From assembly GCA_005877185.1 (NCBI GenBank), contig VBPQ01000012.1, positions 1-31,149 of the forward strand: DNA of 31,149 bases, read 5' to 3'. Positions 1-7,575 of the stretch are shown here, piece by piece. Numbering within the stretch: position 1 is the stretch's first letter; every line of letters begins with the position of its first letter. The notes beneath the pieces are model-generated. The model saw only the letters and a list, made by a program, of their open reading frames with translations, did no database searches and had not been told where the DNA came from. The DNA comes from Nitrososphaerota archaeon (lineage in GTDB: Archaea > Thermoproteota > Nitrososphaeria > Nitrososphaerales > Gagatemarchaeaceae). Made by a program: the position numbers and the translations under genes.

Positions 1-1097
1 GTTCCACCTCCACCGTTCGCGCTTGTTCTTGCGAAGGTTCCGAGGTTCGCCCCTACGACAAAGTTACCTCCGTAGTCATCAACTGTGACGCTGTAGCTGT
101 GACCAAGCGTAAGTGTGAGTGTTTGAGTGGTGTAGAGGCCTGAGGCCACAGTACTGCCGGCTGTGTTGTCCACGACTGACTCTATGTAGAGACCAGTCAT
201 CGCCTGGTTGTTGGTATTGACAGTGGAAATCGACAGTGATGCTGTCGCGCCGCTGGTCGTTGAACCGGTGGTTGTTGTGGTAGAAGTTGAGGTTGTCGTC
301 GTCGTCGTTCCCAGACCTAGAGCAGCAACTTCAGTCGCGAAGTAAGAAGGAAGAACGTCGTAAGGATTACCTCCGCCAGCATTCGTAATGTACAGCCATT
401 GAACGTAATTGGAAGAGCTAACCTCAAATGAGGTGTTTAGACTAGAAACCGAGAAGGCGATGTAGCCGAAATTCGACTTACTGTACCCAGAGATGTAAGA
501 GGATAGAGAGGAGAGGGTGGGCAGCCCTGGACTTTCGTAGAAGACGATTGAGTCGACCGTCCCGATGTAGCTCGTTGATATCGTCGTGCCTGGGTTGCCC
601 ATCGTGTAAGTCATCCCGAGAGATTTCGCGAAAGCAGTGAGGGTGGAATAATAGCTCTCGCTCCCGCCGGAGTTCGCCATCTCGTCGAAGAATATCCCGT
701 TTACTTTGTACCAATTCCACCAGTTGGTGGCTTCCGTCTTGCCAGCAGAGATGGATCTGCCTGCGTATAGGGTGTCGACGTAGCCCAAGACCTGGATTCC
801 AGCGGCTTGCATGTTCCTTATTCCATTCGCATAGTTTGAATCGGATGAAGAGCCGGCCCCGCTACCGCTTACATCGGCAATGACCATAATAGGGACACCG
901 GGATAAGATTTGTGTGTGTTGATGACGGTAGTCCAACTACCATCCGTGGGGTAGGTGTACAGCGGGACGACTATCCCTGAGTTGGTCGTGGCCGCGAGGC
1001 TAATTCTCGCGGTCGCAGTCACAATTGCCGCGAAGAAAAGGACGATGACTATCGCTAGGGAGGAGGTCCTTTTAGAAGAATTCCCTGGAAGATTCAT
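1..1097 (-). CDS. Secreted spherulin-4 (GH135-like) domain protein, 3'-partial
   Basis: The gene starts at an ATG at 1097 and its reading frame stays open to the left edge, so the C-terminus is missing. I translated it by hand. It is a close paralogue of the next gene: signal peptide (about residues 1-36, MNLPGNSSKRTSSLA then a hydrophobic run), then a spherulin-4-like barrel with PLYTYPTDGSWTTVIN, NMQAAGIQVLGYVDT and VNGIFFDEMANSGG, then a short Ser/Thr-rich linker and the start of the same beta domain (HSYSVTVDDYGGN). The Asp-Glu pair in FFDE matches the catalytic pair of fungal Sph3 (GH135), and a third acid sits about 50 residues later in FYES. Sph3-type enzymes are extracellular glycosidases acting on GalNAc-containing polymers; activity here is inferred. 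A TATA box lies 25-32 bp upstream, giving an almost leaderless transcript. Confidence 0.87.
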   Translation of the reverse strand, partial: MNLPGNSSKRTSSLAIVIVLFFAAIVTATARISLAATTNSGIVVPLYTYPTDGSWTTVINTHKSYPGVPIMVIADVSGSGAGSSSDSNYANGIRNMQAAGIQVLGYVDTLYAGRSISAGKTEATNWWNWYKVNGIFFDEMANSGGSESYYSTLTAFAKSLGMTYTMGNPGTTISTSYIGTVDSIVFYESPGLPTLSSLSSYISGYSKSNFGYIAFSVSSLNTSFEVSSSNYVQWLYITNAGGGNPYDVLPSYFATEVAALGLGTTTTTTSTSTTTTTGSTTSGATASLSISTVNTNNQAMTGLYIESVVDNTAGSTVASGLYTTQTLTLTLGHSYSVTVDDYGGNFVVGANLGTFARTSANGGGG

Positions 1098-1121
1098 CTA
1101 TCACCGATATTCTCAGAAATC

Positions 1122-1140
1122 GTATAAAAGAAACGCGGAT
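1122..1140 (-). promoter_or_regulatory. TATA-box promoter of the first spherulin-like gene
   Basis: On the minus strand the block reads ATCCGCGTTTCTTTTATAC, with the TATA-like TTTTATAC at 1129-1122. Its centre is about 28 bp upstream of the ATG at 1097, the normal archaeal spacing for a near-leaderless mRNA. The same 19 bp occur identically at 4110-4128, at the same distance from the paralogous gene, so the promoter was duplicated with the gene. Confidence 0.7.
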
Positions 1141-1186
1141 AAGTTATTCGAGTTCGCAGTGCGGATAGGTTATTCGAGTTCGCAGT
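1135..1186. repeat. Tandem 26-bp direct repeat next to the TATA box
   Basis: Two copies of a 26-bp unit lie head to tail at 1135-1160 and 1161-1186, differing at one position (gcggataag versus gcggatagg). They lie directly upstream of the TATA box of the first spherulin-like gene. The paralogous promoter at 4110 has only the shared GCGGAT and not the duplication. This could be a doubled regulator-binding site or a recent slippage duplication. Confidence 0.85.
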
Positions 1187-1294
1187 CTGGGTGCAAGTTA
1201 CCTCTTTTGCAATAATCGGCTGTCCCCCTCACCTCCTCAGGAACCCGAGGGAGGGATCCTGACAACCCTGTGGAGCGCGGGTACAGGCGTCGGC

Positions 1295-4087
1295 CTAGAA
1301 GGTAGCTGGCCCAAGGTCAGCTTGGCTCCGATGCCTTCTTCGTCCCACCGCGACGGCGGCGAGACTCGCTGCGAATAGACCGAGTACCACGAAGATTGGG
1401 AAGCTCAGAACGAATGTTACCGCGGTGTCGTGAGGGCCGAACGACTGGTCAGTATGGGACATTGTAACACCCATGTACGTGAGGACCGCAGAGTAGGAGC
1501 CGAGTGGGAGTTCGAAGGTTGCGATCCCGTTGCTGTCTGTGAGCTTGGTAATCTGGCCTCCGTTTGCGGCGGTTACGTTGACCGTTACGCCCCCGAGGGG
1601 AAGACCGAAGAGGTCTACAGCCCTGAACGTGTCTCGATAGATCATAAGCGGGATCACGTAGCTCGCCGGGCCATCAAGGTAGAGAGTGTTGTTCCCAGGA
1701 TTGATCAGGCCAACACTTACGTTTGACCACATCACGTTGAGCAGAGTGTAGGTTGAGCGCGCCCTGAGCCACGCTTGATCACCTGCAGGAATTGTGCTCT
1801 CCCCACTCGGACCGAGCAGAGTGATGCTCGATGGGACAACTCTTTCGCCCTCTGCGGTCGTGAAGCCGAGAGTCGCTTGATACTCTGTCATGTAGTTCGC
1901 AGTCACTTGGGAGTCGCCGCTAACAACAACAGCCAGTTGTGTCGAGGGGGAGGGGTCAGAGCCACTCCATCCTGTAAACACCTCTTTGGTGGTTGGGCCG
2001 ACGAACACAGTGGTTGCTATCGACACCAGGTGCTTCGAACCAACCTGCCAGGTGAAACTAGCCGGAATCGTGTAGTTTGTCCCATCGACGATTGCGTGGA
2101 TCCCGAGGGCCCCGTTCGTTGCGAAGGTGATTGTGGAGACGCCTTGCATGGGGGCTCCTAGCGCAAACGTAGCCGTTACGAGGGTGTCGTTGGAGACAAC
2201 GAACGAGATTACGCTGCCGTTTCCGCTGTTCCCGCCGTTGACCGTCCACCCTTCGAGGTGCCATCCCGAGTTAGGAACGGCGGTTATGACGCAGCTGCTG
2301 TTGTAGAGATAGGTGTACGCCCCTGGGGCTGGGCTAGTCGTGCCTCCGTTCGAGGGCGTTGCCCTGATCGTCATGGTGTACGATGTCTTGGTCACTTTCA
2401 GGGAGTACTGCACTTCCTTTATCAGCTGTCCAGAAGTTCCAGTGACTGTAAGGTAGTAGGTTCCTGCCGGTGTGGATGTGGAGGTGGAAACCGTCAGAGT
2501 CGAGGAGAAGGGGGCAGTGCCCGAGGTGGGGGAGAAGACGGCGGTAATCCCCGAGGACAAACCGAGGATCGCGAGAGTTACAGTCGAGGAGGTGCCGCTG
2601 AGATAATTGACCTGAACCTGGGTAAAAGCGCCCTTGCCTTCAGTAGCGTGCTGGGAAGCCTGGGATAGTACCAGAGAGAAATCGAGCTGAGTCGCGGCGC
2701 TTGAAGTGGTAGATGTCGAGGATGAGGCGCTGGTCGTCGAAGCGGACGTCGAAGAGCTAGTCGAGGATGTGGTGGTGGAAGATGTTGTGGTGGAGGAAGA
2801 TGTTGTGGTGGTGATCGTAGTCGTCGTCGTTGTCGTCTTCGTAGTGGTGGTTGGAGATGTGGTCGTAATGGTTACCGTCGTTGTCGAAGGCGAAGTTGTA
2901 GAGGTCGTCGTTATTGTCGTCGAGGAGGTGGTGGAAGTCGAGAGGGTGAAAGCGATATTCGCGTTCCCCTGCAAGGTGAACGTCGCTGTTCCACCTCCAC
3001 CGTTCGCACTAGTTCTAGCGAAGGTTCCGATGTTGGCCCCCACAACGTTGTACCCGCCGTAGTCGTCGACTGTTACAGAGTAGCTGTGACCAGCGACTGC
3101 GCCGACCGTCTTGGGTGTGTAGTAGCCTCCCGTTGAAGTACCAGCAGTGTTGTCCTGAACCGTCTGTATGTAGAACCCGGTCAGCGCTTGGTTACTCGCA
3201 TCGACGGTGGAGATGGATAGGCTTGCGGTGCTGCCAGTCGAAGTGCTTGTGGTTGCAGTGCTGGAGGTTGTGGTTGTCGTGGTAGTCGATGACGTCGCGA
3301 CTGGGTCGAGTGCCGCCATCTCGCTGGAGAAGTAGGTAGGAAGGGTGTCCCATGGATTCCCACCCCCGTCGTTCGTTATGTAGAGCCATCCGGCGTAGCT
3401 AGAAGAACTCGCCTCGAAAGTCTTGCTGAGGGTGGAAACCGAGTAGGCTAGGTACGCAAAATTCGACTTCGAATAACCCGATTGGATCGACTGAAGTAGG
3501 GACAGGCTGGGGAGCCCGGCCGACTCGTACACACAGATTGTGTCAACTGTTCCGATGTAGCTGGTCGGAATCGTGGTCCCGGCGTTCCCCATCGTGTAGG
3601 TCATCCCCAACGACTTCGCGTATGCGGTGAGTGTCGAGTAGTAATTCTCATCGCCTCCAAAATTGGACATCTCGTCGAAGAAGATTCCGTTCACCCTGTA
3701 CCAGTTCCACCAGTTAGCTATGTCACTCTTGGCAGACGATAAGGACCTTCCCGCATAGACGGTATCCACGTATCCGATCACCGTTATCCCGGCCGCCTGC
3801 ATGTTCTTAATCCCGGTAACAAAATTAGAATCGGAAGACGAGCCAGCCCCAGAGGTGGTGGGGTCTGCTATCACGATAAGGGGAACTGTAGGATACGACT
3901 TGTGCGTGTTGATGACCGTGGTCCAGCTGCCGTCGGTTGGATAGGTGTAAAGCGGGATGACGATACCCGTGCCTGTTGTGGCAGCGACGCCGGCCCTCGG
4001 GATGGCAGTCAGCACGGCAGCGAAGGCGAGAAGGAAAGCCACCGCCAGAGAGGGGTACCGTTTGGAGGAATGTACCAGAAGAATCAT
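1295..4087 (-). CDS. Large secreted, membrane-anchored spherulin-4 (GH135-like) multidomain protein
   Basis: 930 residues. In order: signal peptide (1-36); spherulin-4-like TIM barrel (about 40-262); Thr/Ser linker (265-290); beta domain (about 291-385, HSYSVTVDDYGGY); a long Thr/Ser-rich, probably glycosylated stalk (386-475); an Ig-like module (about 477-575); two InlB-B/Flg_new-like repeats (about 578-650 and 656-740, WHLEGWTVNGG and FTGWSGSD); a carboxypeptidase-regulatory/Cna-B-like fold (about 829-893); one transmembrane helix (about 896-915); and a basic tail RRRHR. This is an exported protein held in the membrane with the barrel far out on a stalk. FFDE (D138, E139) plus E188 in VYESAG match the Asp-Glu...Glu layout of Sph3, so a polysaccharide hydrolase for GalNAc-type polymer is likely. 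The stalk is encoded by simple GTC/GTG/GAC-type repeats near 2700-2940. No neighbour overlaps it; the smaller paralogue follows downstream. Confidence 0.9.
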   Translation of the reverse strand: MILLVHSSKRYPSLAVAFLLAFAAVLTAIPRAGVAATTGTGIVIPLYTYPTDGSWTTVINTHKSYPTVPLIVIADPTTSGAGSSSDSNFVTGIKNMQAAGITVIGYVDTVYAGRSLSSAKSDIANWWNWYRVNGIFFDEMSNFGGDENYYSTLTAYAKSLGMTYTMGNAGTTIPTSYIGTVDTICVYESAGLPSLSLLQSIQSGYSKSNFAYLAYSVSTLSKTFEASSSSYAGWLYITNDGGGNPWDTLPTYFSSEMAALDPVATSSTTTTTTTSSTATTSTSTGSTASLSISTVDASNQALTGFYIQTVQDNTAGTSTGGYYTPKTVGAVAGHSYSVTVDDYGGYNVVGANIGTFARTSANGGGGTATFTLQGNANIAFTLSTSTTSSTTITTTSTTSPSTTTVTITTTSPTTTTKTTTTTTTITTTTSSSTTTSSTTTSSTSSSTSASTTSASSSTSTTSSAATQLDFSLVLSQASQHATEGKGAFTQVQVNYLSGTSSTVTLAILGLSSGITAVFSPTSGTAPFSSTLTVSTSTSTPAGTYYLTVTGTSGQLIKEVQYSLKVTKTSYTMTIRATPSNGGTTSPAPGAYTYLYNSSCVITAVPNSGWHLEGWTVNGGNSGNGSVISFVVSNDTLVTATFALGAPMQGVSTITFATNGALGIHAIVDGTNYTIPASFTWQVGSKHLVSIATTVFVGPTTKEVFTGWSGSDPSPSTQLAVVVSGDSQVTANYMTEYQATLGFTTAEGERVVPSSITLLGPSGESTIPAGDQAWLRARSTYTLLNVMWSNVSVGLINPGNNTLYLDGPASYVIPLMIYRDTFRAVDLFGLPLGGVTVNVTAANGGQITKLTDSNGIATFELPLGSYSAVLTYMGVTMSHTDQSFGPHDTAVTFVLSFPIFVVLGLFAASLAAVAVGRRRHRSQADLGPATF

Positions 4088-4109
4088 CTATAGTTACTAG
4101 TCGGATACT

Positions 4110-4128
4110 GTATAAAAGAAACGCGGAT
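4110..4128 (-). promoter_or_regulatory. TATA-box promoter of the large spherulin-like gene
   Basis: Identical over 19 bp to the block at 1122-1140. The TATA-like stretch is centred 27 bp upstream of the ATG at 4087. Just beyond it lies a perfect 10-bp palindrome CATACGTATG (4133-4142), and further upstream an AAGTTCCTCTTTT block resembling the AAGTTACCTCTTTT block of the paralogue. Confidence 0.68.
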
Positions 4129-4280
4129 GCATCATACGTATGCAAGTTCCTCTTTTCACGATAATTGGTCAGCGGTGCCGAATTCTCCTCGAATTCATGT
4201 CAAATCCTGGCGACTCTCGAAAAGGGGTGCCAGACGCCTGGTAAGACACATAAGGTCGAGACGAAATCACAATACGACAC

Positions 4281-5351
4281 TTGGGCACCAGAACAGTCCT
4301 GGTTACCGCGGCGGGTACCGTGGTGGCGCAGGGCGTTATCAAGTGTCTGAAGCTCGCTGACTCGGCCCGAGGGAGGAGGAAGGGGTACAGGATTGTAACG
4401 GCAGACATGAGTCCCCTCGCGGCGGGACTTTACCGAAGTGACGTCGGGATAATCGTCCCCCAGGCGGAGGCGGAGGGATATGTGGAGGCGATCATCAGGG
4501 TCTGCGAGGAGGAGGATGTCGAGGCAGTCTTCGTGGGCGCGGATGAGGAGCTGCTTCCGATGGCGGCCGCGCGAGAGAGGATCGAAAAGGAATCTGGTGC
4601 GGTAGTAGTCAGCAATCCGATGGAGGTTCTGAAGATCGGGACGGACAAATGGAAGACGTTCGAGTTCCTCAGGAAGAACAGGCTCCCGTGCGCGGAGTCG
4701 GCGCTCCCGGAAGACGAAGAGGAGTTCGCCCGAAGGAGAGGCTTCCCGCTGGTGGTGAAGCCGAGGGAGGGGCACGGTTCAATCGGGTTCCACATCGTGA
4801 GGAGCATGGAGGAGGTCAGGAACGCGATCCTCGCGATAAGGCGTTCCGGACTTCATCCGATAATTCAGGAGTACATTGGCGAGGAAAACCCAGAGTACAC
4901 CACGGGCGTCACGGTCGACAGGGGAGGAGGGCACGTGATGTCCTCGATTGCGATGCGGAGGACTTTGAAGGGCGGTCAGACCTACAAGGCGTTCATCGAC
5001 GAATTCGCGGAGATACGAGAATCAGCGGAGGCGGTCGCCCTGAAGCTAGGCTGCCGAGGGCCGGTCAACATTCAGGCGAGGCTGGTGGAAGGTGAGCCGA
5101 GGGTTTTCGAGATCAATCCCAGGATCTCCGCCTCATGTCCAATCCGCGCTGTCGCAGGGGTAAACGAGCCCGACCTCCTCTTCAGGAATGCCGTCCTCGG
5201 AGAGGAGGTGCGAGTGAAAAAGTACAGGAGGATGGTCTGCATGAGGTACTGGAACGAGGTTTACATCCCCTACTCCACCTATGAAAAGACGGTCAAGCAC
5301 GGGAGGGTGGTGGGAGGAGGGAAGGACTCGCTGATCCCCGCCTACTTCTGA
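4281..5351 (+). CDS. ATP-grasp ligase, carbamoyl-phosphate-synthase-large-subunit-like
   Basis: 356 residues from a TTG start (TTG GGC ACC AGA); no ATG lies near the N-terminus. The N-terminal Rossmann-like pre-ATP-grasp part begins TRTVLVTAAGTVVAQGVIKC. The ATP-grasp core shows FPLVVKPREGHGSIGF (nucleotide-binding loop, about 155-170), a YIGEENPEYTTGV strand and VFEINPRISAS (metal-binding Glu/Asn, about 273-283). Such enzymes activate a carboxylate with ATP and join it to an amine or thiol, and the CPSase-like single-domain group includes PylC-type and peptide-ligase members. The substrate cannot be read from sequence. It lies between the spherulin genes and the PelF/PelG operon, so a role in modifying an amino sugar or cell-surface component is possible but unproven. 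A weak TATA-like stretch (ACACATAAGG, about 4246-4255) fits a leaderless start. Confidence 0.82.
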   Translation: MGTRTVLVTAAGTVVAQGVIKCLKLADSARGRRKGYRIVTADMSPLAAGLYRSDVGIIVPQAEAEGYVEAIIRVCEEEDVEAVFVGADEELLPMAAARERIEKESGAVVVSNPMEVLKIGTDKWKTFEFLRKNRLPCAESALPEDEEEFARRRGFPLVVKPREGHGSIGFHIVRSMEEVRNAILAIRRSGLHPIIQEYIGEENPEYTTGVTVDRGGGHVMSSIAMRRTLKGGQTYKAFIDEFAEIRESAEAVALKLGCRGPVNIQARLVEGEPRVFEINPRISASCPIRAVAGVNEPDLLFRNAVLGEEVRVKKYRRMVCMRYWNEVYIPYSTYEKTVKHGRVVGGGKDSLIPAYF

Positions 5352-5448
5352 GTGTCTTACACGAAGCGGTTCTCCACGGGGAACTCCCGACCAGCCCCAC
5401 GGATGGTACCCTTCACAGTAAGAGTCTTCGAGTAGAATGATACCTTCG

Positions 5449-5456
5449 ATTTAAAG
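5449..5456 (+). promoter_or_regulatory. TATA-box promoter of the helical-repeat/pelF/pelG operon
   Basis: ATTTAAAG is centred about 28 bp upstream of the TTG start at 5482, which predicts a transcript starting almost at the start codon. No other convincing promoter is seen before the two downstream genes, which abut or overlap. Confidence 0.55.
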
Positions 5457-5481
5457 AATCGCAGGAGAATTCAGGATAGTC

Positions 5482-6066
5482 TTGCGGGTAGTGACGTGGG
5501 TCTACAGGATTATTGATGAATCTAACGTTTGGCTTAACGCTAGGAAGCTCGAAGACATAGGCGATTATGACGAGGCAGCGATAGCCTACCTGAAGGATGC
5601 CGCCGACTCCCTCAAGAAGGGCTCCCTGACTCGGGCGGGATTGAGCTGCTCCAGCGCCGCCGACTGCCTCGTGAAGCTGGACTCGGACGACCTTTCGAGG
5701 AAGCTGTACGCGAAGGCTGGCACAATCTACGAGAAAAACGCGGACTCGGCCTTCGGCAGGTCGATGAGGGAATGGCTTTGGTCGCTGCAGAAGGCTTACG
5801 AAAATTTTCTGATGGGAGGCGAGACGCCCAAGGCTGAGGCTGTCCACAATCGGTACGCCCACCTCGCGAGCAAGATAGACCCCCTCCTTCAGGAGTTGGA
5901 GCCTCTGTCACCGGAGCCGACTTCCAACCTCCCTAGCAGGACTTTGGGCGGTGCGGGGCCTCCTGAGAAGGTGATCGACGCGGTGAGGAGATTCCTTGAG
6001 CAGCAGACACTCCTCACGGAAAGGAGCGGAGCTGTACCGGGTGAAGAGGCGGGAGGAGGACGGTAA
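5482..6066 (+). CDS. Small TPR/SNAP-like helical-repeat protein, first copy
   Basis: 194 residues from a TTG start placed by the TATA box 28 bp upstream; a GTG three codons later is the alternative. The sequence is an all-helical repeat of the TPR/alpha-SNAP type: GDYDEAAIAYLKDAADS, then RAGLSCSSAADCLVKL, then LSRKLYAKAGTIYEKNAD and SLQKAYENFLMGGE. There is no signal peptide or membrane segment, so it should be cytosolic. A clear paralogue at 11611-12243 shares YLKDAA and RAGLxCSxAADCLVKL. The gene ends TAA, directly followed by the GTG of the PelF-like gene, so the two are translated from one message. Bacterial Pel systems need PelE, which carries TPR-like repeats; this protein might scaffold the synthase in a similar way, but no homology to PelE can be claimed. 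Function unknown. Confidence 0.8.
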   Translation: MRVVTWVYRIIDESNVWLNARKLEDIGDYDEAAIAYLKDAADSLKKGSLTRAGLSCSSAADCLVKLDSDDLSRKLYAKAGTIYEKNADSAFGRSMREWLWSLQKAYENFLMGGETPKAEAVHNRYAHLASKIDPLLQELEPLSPEPTSNLPSRTLGGAGPPEKVIDAVRRFLEQQTLLTERSGAVPGEEAGGGR

Positions 6067-7575
6067 GTGAGCCCCCGAAGAAGAGTGCTCTTGATCGGCT
6101 GGGACGCTTACCCTCACTTCGCCTACGGCGGGGTCTACAGATGGCAGCGGTCACTGATCGAGGGGCTTCCCGACTGGCAGTTCGTCGTCTTCAACCAGCT
6201 CTCGAATCCCAACGCCAGTGCGAACTACAATCTACCCAACAATGTGAAGGTGATAGGGATACCGATATTCGGTACGAGTAGGTACGAGGAGTACTATGAC
6301 GACGACGGGCGGCCGATCGTCTCGAGGATGAGCAGGACCACGGATGAGGTGGTCAGCAGCGCCTTCCTGCCGCTCTTCGACAGCCTTCTCGAGGAGATCT
6401 TGTTCGAGGAGTGCGATCAGGAGCGCCTTCAAGAAACCGTCTGCGGGATTCATTCCCTCTTCGCAATCTACGACTACAAGAAGTGCCTAGAGAGTCCCAG
6501 AGCGTGGGAGAACTTCTTGAAACAACTCGACCGCGACCGCCTCTACAAGGAGATGAAGCTGAGCGAGGCGGCAACGGCTTTCAGGATTATCCAGAGGTTC
6601 CTGCAGCTTCTATCAGTCAGGCTCCCCGAGGTGGACCTAGTCCAGTGCGCTCTGGCTTGGCTCCCATCGCTGCTGGCAATCGTGGCGAAGAGAGAGTTTG
6701 GCGCTCCAGTCGTCGTGACCGAGCACGGAGTAGCATTCAGGGAGCTTCTGCTCACCTTCAACGCGTACATTCACAAGGAATCCTCAAGAATTCTTTGGAA
6801 GACGGTTGCCACGAACGTCATCAAGACGGTGTACTCGGTGGCAGACGTCGTTGTGCCTGTCTCCCGGGTGAACGCCTCTTGGCAGCAAAGGCTTGGGACA
6901 CCTCCGGCGAAGATCAAGCTGATCTACAACGGCATCGATGTCGATAGGTTCGTTCCGATGAATGTCCCCAGATTGGATGAGCGGCCGACGGTGGTCACGG
7001 TGGCCAGGATTGAACCCTTCAAAGACATAGTGTGCCTGATTCAGGCGATCAAGTACGTGAGGGAGCACGAGCCGAACGTTAGATGCTTGATCTTCGGTGA
7101 ATCCATAACCCTGGAGTACGCGACGAAGTGCGCGAACGCGGTGAAGGAGGCGCGACTCGAAGAGAGTGTCAAGTTCATGGGAGCGACCAGGGAGCCTGAG
7201 AAGGTGTACAACGCCGCAGATGTGGTCGTCATCAGCAGCGTCACCGAAGGCCTTCCTCTGACGGTCGTGGAGGCGATGGCTTGCGGGAGGGCGGTTGTTT
7301 CGGCCGATGTCGGGGGAGTGAGGGAGGCGCTTCAAGGCTGCGGGATCCTTGTCAAGAGCAGGAATCCGTACGAGCTGGGCCAGGCCATCGTCACCCTCCT
7401 AAGGGACGAGAAGTTGAGGAGTGAACTCGGAGCGGCAGGGATCAGAAAGGCAAGGGCGGAGTTTTCGCACAAGCAGATGGTGAGCGAGTACTCGAAACTC
7501 TATGAGAGTCTAACGGCTGTGCGCGAGCGAGAACCTGCACGGGAGGCGGCTCTGCAGGAGAGCAGAGTGGCTTGA
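6067..7575 (+). CDS. pelF: PelF-like glycosyltransferase (GT4 family)
   Basis: 502 residues from a GTG that follows the previous TAA without a gap. The N-terminal part (about 1-230) looks like the DUF3492 domain of PelF: a YPHFAYGGVYRW loop and TEHGVAFRE (218-226), matching the conserved GGV and EHG-x-x-x-RE of that family. The C-terminal half is a GT-B glycosyltransferase domain: KIKLIYNGID (282-291), VVTVARIEPFKD, and the EX7E motif E394-GLPLTVV-E402 followed by MACGRAVVSADVGG. PelF is the cytosolic polymerase of the Pel exopolysaccharide, using a UDP-sugar and acting with the membrane protein PelG, and a PelG-like gene follows with overlapping start and stop. Family placement rests on motifs and on the neighbour; donor specificity (UDP-GalNAc, UDP-GlcNAc or UDP-Glc) is open. 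Other GT4 enzymes are the alternative. Confidence 0.85.
   Translation: MSPRRRVLLIGWDAYPHFAYGGVYRWQRSLIEGLPDWQFVVFNQLSNPNASANYNLPNNVKVIGIPIFGTSRYEEYYDDDGRPIVSRMSRTTDEVVSSAFLPLFDSLLEEILFEECDQERLQETVCGIHSLFAIYDYKKCLESPRAWENFLKQLDRDRLYKEMKLSEAATAFRIIQRFLQLLSVRLPEVDLVQCALAWLPSLLAIVAKREFGAPVVVTEHGVAFRELLLTFNAYIHKESSRILWKTVATNVIKTVYSVADVVVPVSRVNASWQQRLGTPPAKIKLIYNGIDVDRFVPMNVPRLDERPTVVTVARIEPFKDIVCLIQAIKYVREHEPNVRCLIFGESITLEYATKCANAVKEARLEESVKFMGATREPEKVYNAADVVVISSVTEGLPLTVVEAMACGRAVVSADVGGVREALQGCGILVKSRNPYELGQAIVTLLRDEKLRSELGAAGIRKARAEFSHKQMVSEYSKLYESLTAVREREPAREAALQESRVA

Noticed and set aside
2700..3062. Plus-strand Val/Glu-rich ORF of 118 residues
   Set aside because: It is the antisense shadow of the Thr/Ser stalk codons of the large spherulin-like gene; composition is an artefact of the repeats.
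4088..4280. tRNA or other RNA gene in the gap before the ATP-grasp gene
   Set aside because: No cloverleaf or tRNA consensus boxes; only promoter elements and a pair of GAATTC hexamers 11 bp apart.
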